From positions 62,001-126,000 of the forward strand of contig JBBHKE010001957.1 in the NCBI GenBank assembly GCA_037447655.1: 64,000 nt of DNA, read 5' to 3'. Positions 9,802 to 20,439 of the stretch are shown here, piece by piece. This DNA is from Zygnema cylindricum. Taxonomy: Eukaryota; Streptophyta; Zygnematophyceae; Zygnematales; Zygnemataceae. Below the pieces are notes generated by a model. That model ran no database searches and was not told where the DNA came from. It saw only the letters and a list, made by a program, of their open reading frames with translations. The position numbers and the translations under genes were made by a program. Numbering within the stretch: the first letter of the stretch is position 1; each line of letters opens with the position of its first letter.

Positions 9802-10805
9802 TGTTGTTTAACGACCACTGGAGCAGGTGGAGCATAAGCAGTAGTAGTGGAAGTAGACATAATCTCACTCACAGAAGCTTATCAAGAATCCTATCAAACA
9901 ATTATTTTAGGCACAGCACAAATTCTGTCACAAAGATCCAAAACTTACACAAACTATACCACAGTATAGAGTATAACAAAACTGACAACTCCTAAAGTTT
10001 TAGCTCAATTGATCCAGCATACACCAAGATAGGTAACTCAAAAGTTTCCCAAACACAGACTGCAGATTACACAGTCTGGAAATCAGGATGCATAAAATGT
10101 TTTATGTCCTAAGTTTTATACTCTACACTCATTTGTCCTACTTCATACTGTTGTACCGTTGATATAAGTGTCTCTAAGAGATACGTCCAAAGAACTTAAC
10201 TTCCTCTAAGGTCAAGTTCTCCTAATTACGCTAAAACTAATCGATCAATGTACAATCAATATCACTGAGAATCCTATACAGGTGATTTGTTCAAATACTT
10301 GTCGTCGGCTTAGTGACAATTGTTTAGATACGTCCATCCGGTTGTTGCAAAGCACCTGTTAGCGAGTCACTTGTTTATCCTCTTATGAATCTCGTCCGTT
10401 GACTTGATTCATATCAACCGCAGCTGCGCAGTTCAATTCTTAATCATATTCAAATATCTGAAGCTTCGTCGCAGCTGCGTTGTCCTATACCAAATTAGCC
10501 GCAGCTGGGTTTTGTCTCATTGCGTCGCAACTCCATTGTCCTGTACCAAAATAACTGCAGTTGCGTTTGTCTTGTTGCGTTGCAGTTGTGTTGTCCGTAT
10601 AGATCGTATCAAAGATTACCGCAGCTGCGCTTGTCTCGTCTGGGTCGCAGCTGGATTGTTCCACTCTATGTGTGACACGTACATGCTTGTGTCGGTACCA
10701 TTCCAAAACCTACATTGTGTTTCATACGACGACGCGTGTCCCTGTAGATCTATATTTCCACCGTCCTACTAATTTGCTGAGACTAAAAGCTTTCCAAAAA
10801 CAACA
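9802..10805. repeat. solo LTR, TGTTG...CAACA family
   Basis: The sequence starts TGTTGTTTAACG and ends TTCCAAAAACAACA, 1004 bp. It is flanked by CATTG (9797-9801) and TATTG (10806-10810), a 5-bp target duplication with one change. The repeated CCGCAGCTGCG motif in its second half and the overall order match the LTRs of element Cn (34743-35715). No internal region is present, so it is a recombined solo LTR. Confidence 0.8.
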
Positions 10806-10810
10806 TATTG

Positions 10811-12173
10811 TTGTATTTTTTTCTTTGATGTAGCCACGCGATTTCATTCAGTGAGCTTAATGTGATGGAGGAACTCACGGATGGATTGTGGGAATTTCAT
10901 CGAGTTTTTTAACTCCATTTTATATTAAGACTTCTAAACAAATTTGTACATGAGTTAGAGAAGGTTAATAGATTATCATCTGTTACAAAAGATATTTTTT
11001 ATGGCGGATGTTCTTTTCGTTTATGTAGACGAATATTTTATTTACGTTTGAAAAATAGGTATTTGGTTGTACATATCGTAGTTTTTTTGCGGTGAACCTC
11101 TTTGTGATTCTTAAGTGAAAATGATTGAATTTATTTCTAAATGTATTATTGTTATATTTTATAATGTAATTCATTTTGGTGTTGTTGCAATCACGGTTGC
11201 TCTGATTTTATTTATCAATGTTTTGTAAATGTTAAGCAATACACGTGATGAAGTGTGTTGGCATTGTTAAGTATTTTGCTTGTCGCACACTTGATTGTTT
11301 TCTCCCTCTCTCTCTATTTTTGTTCTTGTCACCCTATTTTAGTTTTAGTATTTATTTTATTTCAGTCAATCTCACTTTTTCTTTTGTCTGTCTCTCTCTC
11401 CCTTATCGTACTCAGCGACGAGACAGTATCATCGATGAATGTTATGTTTTTCTATCCTGTCAGTCAAGACGAGAATGTCTTGTCGATGAATGGCATTTTT
11501 ATTTTTTCACCAAACAACACCGACACTGTGTCAACACAAGGAGTCGGAACCCATTTCTCCATCCCATTATTATTTCTCTCTTATTTTCCATCTCTGTTTA
11601 ATATTGAACTTAACAACACTACCCGTTCCTCTAGTCCTCATATTCTCCAACTTGTGTTTTTTTGTTTCAAACATTTTTCTAACATCTTTAAAATCCAGCC
11701 TTTTGGTTCTCTATTTTCCTATCTGTCACTATGTGATTCTTTATTTATTTTCCTGTCCCTTCCTCTCACATGATCTCTTTACTTTATATCTCTGATACTC
11801 TTACCTTTGTTATCTTTATGTCATACTATAACTTATGCCATTCAGCAACGATAATATGTCGTCGCTGAATGGTTTATTTCATATTCGGCCAATCGGCGAC
11901 GACAATGTGTCATCACTGAATGGTAGCATGATACTACAATTTAGGATGTGTTTTTACACCATCACTACAAATACATTTCATCCATTATTTTGGCCATTCA
12001 GCTTGCGTAGACGAAATATAAAAAAGAAACACAATGTATACTGCATACTGCAGTAAAAGAAAAGTACAAATATTAACCCGTCAAAATAGAACTACAAAAA
12101 AAAGTCAAATAAATCCACACTATTATTAACATTTTCTGCAAACGCCCATTATCCATTTTACCACCTCTCCTAA
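10811..12173. other. AT-rich region without recognisable gene
   Basis: No protein homology seen. About 11320-11510 is a diverged copy of 8860-9050, and imperfect palindromes of the type CAGCGACGA...TCGTCGCTGAATG occur at about 11411, 11470, 11842 and 11890. Probably non-coding flank of the transposase gene that follows on the minus strand. Confidence 0.5.
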
Positions 12174-12876
12174 TTAAACCACCTCTTTATAAAGTGCCTC
12201 AAAATCATTGTAGTCCTCTAGGTCTTCATCGTGACTAGCTAAATACTCTTGAATGTCGTTCTCTCGAAGGAGTTGGAGTAAATCCCGTGCGGTAGCCGAA
12301 GGCGGTGGCACCTCGTCGCCCTCGAAATGGTTTCGCCATTTCATGATTATCACTTGCAAATCTTGCGTAAGCATACTCTCCTCCCATTTCCCATCCTTTA
12401 ATGACAACCCACATTGGATCATCGCCTTCCATGAATACCCCATGCCATTTTTGTCCTTCATTTCATTCACCTCGCGAAGTGAATCGCGTGCCAACTTTAG
12501 GTAAAATGATTTCCCCGGTCCAACTAACTTACCCGACCATTTTTGGCCCTAGGTAAGGACCACTTGTGGCTCTCTATCCCCTTCATTTTCCAATCTTCCC
12601 ATTTTCTTGACCATACCTCCTTTATTTTTGAGATTACAAATGAATCGGCAGGTTGCACTAGATGTGTTGCACACGGTGGGAAACAGTGGAGGGTTGTTAT
12701 CTTTGCGAGTAGAGCAGTGTTCAACTCCTCCGACATATTGTGCCCGCCACAATTGTCCACAAAAATAACCTTTTCTCGCCCATCACAATCTCCTTGGTAT
12801 GACCGCAGCTCAGCGATCCATTGTGGAAAGACTGTCTTGTCGTTCTAACCTTTAGGCTCGGTATGATAACAAACGC

Positions 12877-13186
12877 CTACAAAAGAGAGAGAGGGAGGGA
12901 GTTACATAAAGGGGAGATGAATATGGCACAAGGAGAATAAGAGAGAGGGACGATGAGGGAAAGGGAGAGGGAAGTAGGCGAGAAGTATAGGAGGGAGAGG
13001 GAGAGAGAGGGGGAAAGATATTGAGTGAGGGAGGGAGAGAGAGGGCAAAAAATGGATGGGGAAGAAGCACTACAAACAACACAAAACACAAAAAATATTA
13101 TTTTTGGTGTGGAATACAAGGGAGAATGAGGAAGATAATATCGTCAATATTTACCAGGAAAAATACACATAGGGAAGCAAACACAC
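12877..13186 (-). other. intron 2 of the pogo-like transposase
   Basis: On the minus strand it opens GTGTGTTTGC after CATACCAG and closes CTTTTGTAG before GCGTTTG. Removing it joins the transposase frame. Much of it (12885-13050) is polypyrimidine on the sense strand. Confidence 0.6.
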
Positions 13187-13466
13187 CTGGTATGTCATCG
13201 TGGATGCCCTTTATCTGGTATGTCATCGTGGATGCCCTTAATCGGGTAACTACGGAGCTTGTTGGCGAAGATTAACATAGGAGATTCAATTCAGGCGTTC
13301 ACTCCGCCCGTGAGTCGAACCATCAAAGTCATCGACTCTCCGCCTTCCGCAACGTTCGCGTATTTAACCACCTCGTCCCCGTGAAAACCCAACGTCTTTT
13401 TATTATCCATATTTACAATGACGTGGGTCTCGTCCATGTTTTCGACTAGATCCTCGTTGTAGCGAC

Positions 13467-13595
13467 CTAATATCACAATAACACATAAAAATGTAAAAAA
13501 AATACAACACAAGTAAATATTATCGTTGGGGCGTCGATACATGTAGCATATATTACAACAGAAAGCAATGAATTGCAAAAAAGTACGAAGCTTAC
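13467..13595 (-). other. intron 1 of the pogo-like transposase
   Basis: GTAAGCTTCG...GATATTAG on the minus strand. Splicing joins CGATTTCTATCGG to GTCGCTACAAC and keeps the reading frame (RFLSG-RYNED). Confidence 0.65.
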
Positions 13596-14159
13596 CCGAT
13601 AGAAATCGTTGTTTTAACACTCCTATGTGATACGCTACAATTTTTTCGATGTACTTCTCCTTCTCCGGGCTTAATTATAATTTAACTTTTTGGGCCCTCG
13701 TCACCATGTTGTGTTTTTCACAAAATTGTTGAGTCCAACGTTTAGTCATTTTCATTTTGATCTCCTTACAATTTTTGTCGAGAAATAGTTTCTTGTTCTC
13801 CTCCTTCATACGTTTAATGGTATGAATTGCCATAGTCCCCACAATATTTTGAGACATTTTTATACCCGCCTTCTTGAACCGGCAAAACTCATCCACCAAC
13901 TCCGAGTGCACCGTTGTGACCCACGGAAATTCTTTCCTCCCCTTACCCGAGAGTGCCGTTGTCACCACCACACTTCTTCTTCCAAATCCCGCGGACGGCA
14001 AAGTGTGTGTCGTAGCCCGTAGGCTTGTTAGTGTCGCAACCCTGCCCTACCACCATCGACGTGCCTTTTGGTATTCTACAACGAGAGGAAAGGAAAAAAA
14101 AAACAAAAACAAGAACATGTCAGTTTTAATTCATATAGGCAAAAAAATATTACAAAGAA

Positions 14160-14345
14160 AAAATAGTTTAACGACGACCAGCAATCGTCGCTGAATTCAT
14201 CGAAGAATGTTGGTCGTTGTTGGTTCAGGTAACGAGTGCCATTTGAAGATTGAGCGACGAAAGAAAATCGTTGCCGGTTCAGGTAACCGATGCCTATACA
14301 AGATTCAGCGATGAGAGAAAGTCGTCGTTAGTTCAGAGTCGAGGT
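14160..14345. repeat. tandem repeat between transposase and WPE gene
   Basis: Two and a part copies of a unit of about 55 bp (GTTGGTTCAGGTAACGAGTG... then GATTGAGCGACGAAAG). Each copy contains an AGCGAYGA core that also appears as inverted pairs elsewhere between 8950 and 17160. It occupies the intergenic space of two co-oriented genes. Confidence 0.65.
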
Positions 14346-14479
14346 GAAGTCAGCGCTATGTCAAACAAACCACAAGAGAAACAAAAAAAACAAAAAAAGT
14401 AAGTGAGTGGGTGAAAGATGGCAAGTGATAGAATGGAGGAGGAGTTAATTTTGTCGGAGTCAAAAATACATACCAACTA

Positions 14480-15531
14480 CCGCTTTTTCTTTTTTGACAA
14501 CTTCCGTGTGAGCCTCATCAAGTGCTCTCGATCCGCTCTCATTTGTTTTTGTTGGGCCGCTACTTGTTGAGTGAGTGTCGCGATTATTAGTGGCAAATCC
14601 TCTCCTCTTGGTGGTGAGAGAGGCCTAATCGGCGGCGGAACCCTTTGTATTTCTCATAAACGATAGGGTCGCACGTTGACATTGCGAAACTTTTGCAATA
14701 TCGTCGTACGAGCATTTTGGAGACCGAGTACCTCGGTAGTTACTCGACAATATTTTAGGATGTTGTAAAGTCGGGGATCCCACAGATGATGATGACGTAA
14801 CAACTCTGAAACATTAACCCAAAAACCGTTCTTCCCATAAACAACCCAAGTTACCCGGGGATCGGCCATATCAAATTGCAGTATGTGGGCAAAGGTCTAG
14901 CCTCGATCCTCAAGCGTGATTAAAAGCCATGTTGGATGTGCAGTGACATCGGGGGGGATGTCGATAATTTGCGGAAAGGGATTCGTGTCCTGGTTTAGGG
15001 GTCGGGTTTCACCATAGCGCCAATGTTCCGGCCATTCGACAGATAATGTTCGAGTCGAGGCACAAAACTGTCCATTTCCTCCTCTCCTGTGGGAGGAGGA
15101 AAATACCAATCAGGATGCTCAACCACGTATGGAGGTTGAGGATACAAAGGAGTCATTACAACTGCTCTCTCCCTATTCGGCGTGGGAGGCGCCCCGAACA
15201 CGTTGTCGTCATCATCAAATTCCTCCTCACGTTGCTTTTCTTCAGTATCCGGAGTTTGCTCGTCCTCGGTGGTGAGATCATCCTCATTCTTCCACACCGC
15301 AATGTCCGTGGGTTGCATAATTTCGGGGATGGGCTTGTCTTCGAGCGGTTCTTCGCCATCCTCGTTGCTCTCGTCGCTACCCGAAGTTGAGGGGACATAT
15401 AGGTAGTCTTTCCCATCATTTACCTTGCGCTTACCCTTTGCTATCTCCCTCTTCCTTGTTATTCGTCTTCGTGCATCACTTCCCCCACCCTCCTCGAGCG
15501 TCGCCTCCTCCCCCACTCTTTCCCCCTCCAC
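14480..15531 (-). pseudogene. WPE family protein, copy 1 (unrecognised family)
   Basis: I do not recognise this family; WPE is a label of convenience. Reading from 15531, the protein starts MEGERVGEE and is acidic and low-complexity for about 140 residues. It then has EWPEHWRYG, IPPDVTAHPTW, LLRHHHLWDPRLYNI and VTTEVLGLQNAR, which align motif for motif with the copy at 33813-39599. The C-terminus (after about 14640) has a Gln/Arg-rich predicted helix ending KLSKKKKR, a nuclear-localisation-like tail. A frameshift near 15058 separates the acidic part from EWPEHW, and further breaks occur near 14897 and 14654. It lies about 480 bp upstream of the pogo-like transposase in the same direction, which suggests a two-gene transposon. 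An acidic frame at 16326-15955 could be an N-terminal extension. The alternative is a host gene next to a transposon. Confidence 0.55.
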
Positions 15532-15539
15532 AGTCTCAC

Positions 15540-16430
15540 AAAACCGTATGATTTTTTATTTTTTTTCCTCCCTTTTCTACCTAATCTCCCCCTAACCTCA
15601 CTCTCCCCACTCTCCTCGGTTGTCGCCTCCTTTCCCTATCTTTCCTCTCCCAATGCAGTCTTCCCCTCCCTCTCCTCACTCAACAATTTCTCTTTCCTAA
15701 AACCTTCCCTTTTTTCCTCCTCATCACCCTCATCAAAAATTATAAATTTTCGTTTTATTCTCCTACATTTTTTCTCTACCTTTCCCGTTCCTCACTTCCC
15801 CCAGCCTCTTCTACCATCACCTCCTTCCCCCGTTCTTCTACACCCAATACTGCCTTTCCACCCTCGTCCTCTATTGGAATTTTTTCTTCCCCACTCCCCT
15901 CACCTTCTACCGCCTCCTCTTCCCTCACATCTACCGATTCATCCTTTTCCTCCCCTACCTCTTCGGTAAAACCCCCTCCTTTACTACCTCATTCAAATTG
16001 GTCTCTTCCTTTCCTCCCCCAACCGGTGTCAACCCTTCCACCTCTACCTCTTCACTCACCTCCCTTTCATGTCCCCTCCCCTCAAATGGCACCCAACCGA
16101 TAGGTAGCAACGTGGCCGCCTTCCTTTGTTTTGCTAATTCCTCCGCGGTACCCCCTACTCCTATAACGGTTTTTGTGGCATCTCTCTCCCTCTCTACCCC
16201 CCTTCGTACCTCTTCCCTTTCTATTCTTGGCCGACGTCGTTGATTACGTCGAGGTAGTGGAGGGTAGCGACGACAATACGGCAAGACACTACGCTGTCGC
16301 CTATATAGTTGGTTGTTGCCCTCCATGGATATTGGTCAGACGTGATCAAAAAAATGGAAAAGAAGAGGCGACTACACAAAAAGATGAGAGAATACAAAGG
16401 TTTGCCCTAAAAAAGACAGGTCTAACGAAG
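15540..16430 (-). other. acidic low-complexity coding-like stretch upstream of WPE copy 1
   Basis: The minus strand is purine-rich and has a 123-codon frame (16326-15955) starting MEGNNQLYRRQRS and rich in Glu, Arg and Val, followed by more Glu-rich sequence with stops. It could be an upstream exon of WPE copy 1 or simply a polypurine tract. I cannot decide from composition alone. Confidence 0.3.
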
Positions 16431-16438
16431 AAATAAAG

Positions 16439-16820
16439 TATGAGGATTCCACGTAAAAGATGCGTTCAATATATAATTACGGAGTATATAGTCCGAGACG
16501 GCATGAAGTCATTGCGACTCCAATCATTATGAACATTCCAACAGTGTGACGAGTATGAGGTTTCCACGTAATAGATGCGTTCAAAATATACTTACAAAGT
16601 GTATAGTCCGCGACGGCATGAAGTCGTCGCGACCCGAATCATTATGAACATTCCGACAGTATGACGACAAAACGAATTTAGGAGGTCACGCGGTTCACTG
16701 ATTAGGATATTCCAATAGGGGCAACGTCATTCAAAATATACTTACAGAGTGAGTGGTCGGCAACACAAGGAAGTCACCACGTCCCTAATGCTATTGGATA
16801 ATCAAACAGTGTCACGACGA
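16439..16820. repeat. tandem repeat, ~115-bp unit
   Basis: Unit 1 (16439-16553) and unit 2 (16554-16667) both run TATGAGG.TTCCACGTAA.AGATGCGTTCAA to GAACATTCC.ACAGT.TGACGA. A third, more diverged copy covers about 16728-16815. Each unit holds a palindromic GACGGCATGAAGTCGTCGC-like core. Confidence 0.7.
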
Positions 16821-17097
16821 AACTGAATTAAAAATTCACGCGGTTTAATGATTGCGCGATTCCAACAATGAGGCAACGACAAAGCGTTGTCGACTCTACG
16901 AAGGTTCATATTTAATGTACTAACTAAGGACAAAAAATTGAAATATTCACGTTTTTCTAGTTTAAAACTTCCATCGTTGTGGCGACGACGAATTGTTGTC
17001 GCCAGGTCGATTTCTCCAACCACACGCCGACGCTCCAATGTGGCCGCCTGCTAACAATATTAGCAATGATACAACAAGGGGCAACGACACATCGTCG

Positions 17098-17760
17098 TCA
17101 CCAACCTGGCAACTTTCCATTTGTCACAAAATTATGCCTAGGCAACGTCGTCGGTATTCGGCGACGGTGGCTGAGGATCCAACATAGCGACATTAAGCGG
17201 GGGGGGAGGGGAGGAAAAAACAAAGAGAAATCCAAATAAACACATAAAGGTAGAGGTAAACAAAATACCACTTTATAAGCGAATAATATATAAAGACATG
17301 CAATGTAAACAGCTATAAAAACTCGTATAAGGTAAGAATAAAAGGTTTTAATTCTTACTTGTATTATAATCCCCCGTAAAGTTTTATGGAAACTTGTTGA
17401 AAGTCCTTGCGATAAGGCACTCCTTTCCATTTGTATTACAATCCGAAATCATCTAGTTGATCACACGAACGCATGTAGCCTTTTTCCACACGTGTTGGAG
17501 TTTGCGTCTAACCATCGGGATGATATCGTGGTCCACACGCGGTGAGTCCGGAAGTGAGTTCGGAGGTGAGTTTGGGGGTGAGCCAAAATCGGCCGCACCG
17601 CCCTCAATAAAGGTGTCATTATTTTGTGATCCCATCCCTTCACTTGCCTCTCCCTCTTCCTCTCTCTTGCCACACTCCATCTCCTCAATCGAAGGTGGGA
17701 AAATTTCAACGAGAGCTCTGGTCTTTACCGCAAAAAAGGTGGTAATGGGCCACATATTTT
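17098..17760 (-). other. unrecognised coding-like remnant
   Basis: A 100-codon minus-strand frame (17755-17453) begins MWPITTFFAVKTRALVEIF. It has a Ser/Pro-rich part (FGSPPNSPPNSLPDSPR) and ends MVRRKLQHVWKKATCV. In another frame downstream, YKWKGVPYRKDFQQV followed by SIKLYGG also looks protein-like. I recognise no family. It lies 5' of the WPE/transposase pair in the same direction and could be an upstream exon, but splice sites are not clear. Confidence 0.3.
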
Positions 17761-17868
17761 CTCAATATAACCACGGCTATTGGTAAATGATAAATGGGAA
17801 GCAATGAAACAAAGATGCAACAAACAAAGGTAGATGCAGAAGGAGAGAAAAAAGTACTATTGTTGGAG

Positions 17869-17873
17869 TTAAC
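17869..17873. other. target site duplication of element B (left)
   Basis: TTAAC here matches TTAAC at 25815-25819 on the other side of element B. Confidence 0.8.
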
Positions 17874-20414
17874 AGAAACTCTGAGACCTCCATAAGTCCT
17901 CAAAGTGGACAGCTTCCAAGAAGCCTTTAGGATAACTCTGACCCTTTTGAGTTTCAGCAAAAATAGCTGCCACCCTGGCACACAAAAACTCTGGCCACCT
18001 GCACCCCTGTGAAGGCAAGACTCCCCTGAGTCGATAGCAAAAAGAATCTCTGAATTTGCTCCCCTGAGCAGTAAGTTATGGAGGGTCAAAGTTGACCTTT
18101 TGTACAGAAGCTCTCTGGGAGAGAGGGTCCTATCTCCTAATTTTTCTAAGTCCTATCTCTCTCACAAACTCTATCTACTGATGTACGGAACCAATCATAT
18201 TCCACTTTCGTACGCAAAAGTACAGCTGTCGGTGTACTTTATGTACGGACATTTTACGACATGGCCTAAATGTCGACACATGTCATATCCGGATTCGGTG
18301 CCATAATCTCCGGAGATACCACGATCCTATGTAATTTCGCAACGTGTCATCCGATGTGGCGATGGCCACAAACGGCCGAAATCTTCTTCCGCGATCTTGA
18401 CGCTAATTCCGGCCGTCCGATTAAATTCGAATTTAATTGTTGTCGTATTAAATACATGCGCGGTATTCGTTTCACTAAAGAAATAAATGCGCGGTATTGA
18501 TTTCTTGTCCGTACCGTAATCCGTACTTATACATTACCGGATCTATGTATCGCGTAAACATTTATAGTTAAATGATTTATCCTTCGTATTTATGTTTAAA
18601 TAAATATCAAACCATATAGTACGTAACACTAGTTGTAGACTTAACGACTAAGGCTACCAGCTACCTACTGTCTGCCGGCCGGTAGGTACTGTTGTTTTTA
18701 GGAAGATTCAGTTTCGTACATGCGTGCGCGTATTTGTGTGCGCACGTAATTATTGGAATTACTGTGGAGGCTTAAACAAATTTGAGGATTGGGGGAGTAA
18801 GTGTACGAGTGAAATTATAGCGACGTAAGGAACAAATTGAGTGGCGCGGAATGCGCTATGAAATGGACAGCGGATCGCGAAACGATCCGACGATGATTTA
18901 AAATATTCGAAGTATTTGAAAAATGTATGCTGGCCGTACAAAACATAATGCGACAGGTGGGATATAAGAAAAGGAAGCCGCCGGTACATAGGATCTTCTT
19001 TGGACAGGTGTACTTTATTTGCGACAGGCCCATTTATTGTAAACGACGCAGAGTCAGTACGGAAAATATTTGGAAGGTACGGTTTATTTTTGACTAGTGG
19101 AACGTGAATTCACCACATGACGTCGTGGGATATTTGAGGACTCGCGTGGATTTTTTGTTTGGTTTTTTTTTTTTTTGTGACCACGCGACACGACATCAAC
19201 GGTGCCAAATAAGAGTTACAGACGGCGAGGAAAGGCCGCCGCTATTTATCAAGAGTGAGGACGCGGAATCGCGTCAATCACACGATATTTATTTTTGGAC
19301 GTTCCGGATTGTTTGACAATATTTGAGGAGTTTCGTTGAGTGACTCAGCATGAGTCAGCATACGATTTTGTGAGATTTTGTGTACCTGTAAAAATTTGGA
19401 ACAACAATGGTTTGTCCTATGTGTATTAATAAAATAGAGTTGATTATGGCGTTTATTATTTATGTGGTCAATTAGGGTTTCGACAGTTTAATTTATGTGT
19501 ATGTAGTGTCGTACTTGCAGACAAGTGTACTCTTACGATTGGTCGACTCTCAGGTGTACACTTACAGTTAGGATTATTTGTCGTAGTAGGTTATTATCGT
19601 TAAATTATATTTAGTGGAAGTTACGTTGGTTAACTTGACACGTAGCGATTTGTTGACAGCTCACATATGTATATATAGATTTGATCTTCATTAGGAAATC
19701 ACCAATACTGGTTAGAAAAGTGGGGACCAAAGATGTAGTATTTTAGGGTTGTCGATTAGGTCATGCACTTTGAGTGATAAATTGATTATTTGATTATACA
19801 TTTGTTTATGTGTGATGCATTCATGTGTTATTATTTATATGCTTGTTGGTTATGCATTGTTAATGCATTTGTCCTAAGGTTTGTTTATGTTGATTATTCC
19901 ATCAAACCTTAGTTGTTGTCATAGGGTTTATTTATATTGATTATTCCATGAAACCCTAGTTGTTGTTTAATGCATATGTGTATGCATTTTGCTCCGTCTG
20001 TGTACGAATGATTGCTTTGCCTGTGTGCGGATGAATGATTGCATCTGTGTATGCATGTATGTTAAATGGAGGATGCATTTCAAATGATTGTTTATTGGCC
20101 TAGCTTCACTTAGGTTTTTGCATGATAGTTTGGGTGGCTTCTGCGATCTATTTTAGACCAAAGAACAACAAGTACCAGGATCAAATCCTGTGGCCGGCAC
20201 ATACCTTTTAGTAAATAAACCCCTAACTAATATAAATTTCCCGTAAACCTCTGGATTGCCTAGGTAGCCATGGCTCTAGGTCCCTCTCCAATTTCTGAGT
20301 GACTGCGACAAGTTTGAGAGTTGGAGAGAGAAGTTAGAGGTAGACTGCCTCGGCTTCTTTCTATATTTCTATTTAGACCTAGAAAATACTTTAAATGGAC
20401 CATTAATTTCTACA
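17874..20414 (-). repeat. 3' LTR of element B, interrupted
   Basis: On the plus strand it runs AGAAACTCTGAGACCTCC (first base changed from T) to GACCATTAATTTCTACA, with an insertion at 18690-20170. The flanking GGTAC and AGTAC are the insertion's target duplication. The remaining 1060 bp parallels the right LTR. Confidence 0.9.
18690..20170. mobile_element. solo LTR nested in the element B LTR
   Basis: TGTTGTTTTTAGGAAG...AAGAACAACA, 1481 bp, inserted between GGTAC (18685-18689) and AGTAC (20171-20175). Its first third aligns with the reverse complement of the Cn LTR end: CAGTTTCGTACATGCG, GAGGATTGGGGGAG, and CGGATCGCGAAACGATCCG against CGGATCGCGAAGCGATCCG. No internal genes. It landed inside the tRNA-like module of the host LTR. 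Confidence 0.8.
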
Positions 20415-20433
20415 CTCCCCTTATTTTCTAGTC
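20415..20433 (-). other. polypurine tract of element B
   Basis: On the minus strand, GACTAGAAAATAAGGGGAG immediately precedes the LTR start TGTAGAAATT. Confidence 0.85.
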
Positions 20434-20439
20434 AATCTT

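Larger units (their letters stand above)
12174..14001 (-). pseudogene. pogo/Tigger-like transposase with two introns, decayed
   Basis: A DDE transposase of the pogo branch of Tc1/mariner; such enzymes bind terminal inverted repeats and cut and paste the element into TA sites. Read 14001 to 12174: an N-terminal Lys-rich DNA-binding region, SPEKEKYIEKIVAYHIG, then ENMDETHVIVN (first catalytic Asp), PMLIFANK, VIFVDNCGGHN (second Asp), THLVQPADSFVISKIK (third Asp) and a C-terminal MIQCGLSL region. Exon joins fit GT-AG introns at 13595-13467 (RFLSG/RYNED is continuous) and 13186-12877 (DDIPG/VCYH is continuous). Defects: TAA at 13677-13675, TGA at about 13294, a 28-bp tandem duplication at about 13190-13245 that shifts frame, TAG at about 12847, and a frameshift near 12515. 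The start at 14001 is only the first Met seen; coding-like sequence continues a little upstream. Confidence 0.8.

Noticed and set aside
10404-10772. 122-codon plus-strand frame
   Set aside because: Lies inside a solo LTR and is made from its CGCAGCTGCG repeats.
16439-16820. Regularly spaced repeats as a CRISPR array
   Set aside because: Units are adjacent imperfect tandem copies without unique spacers, in a plant genome.
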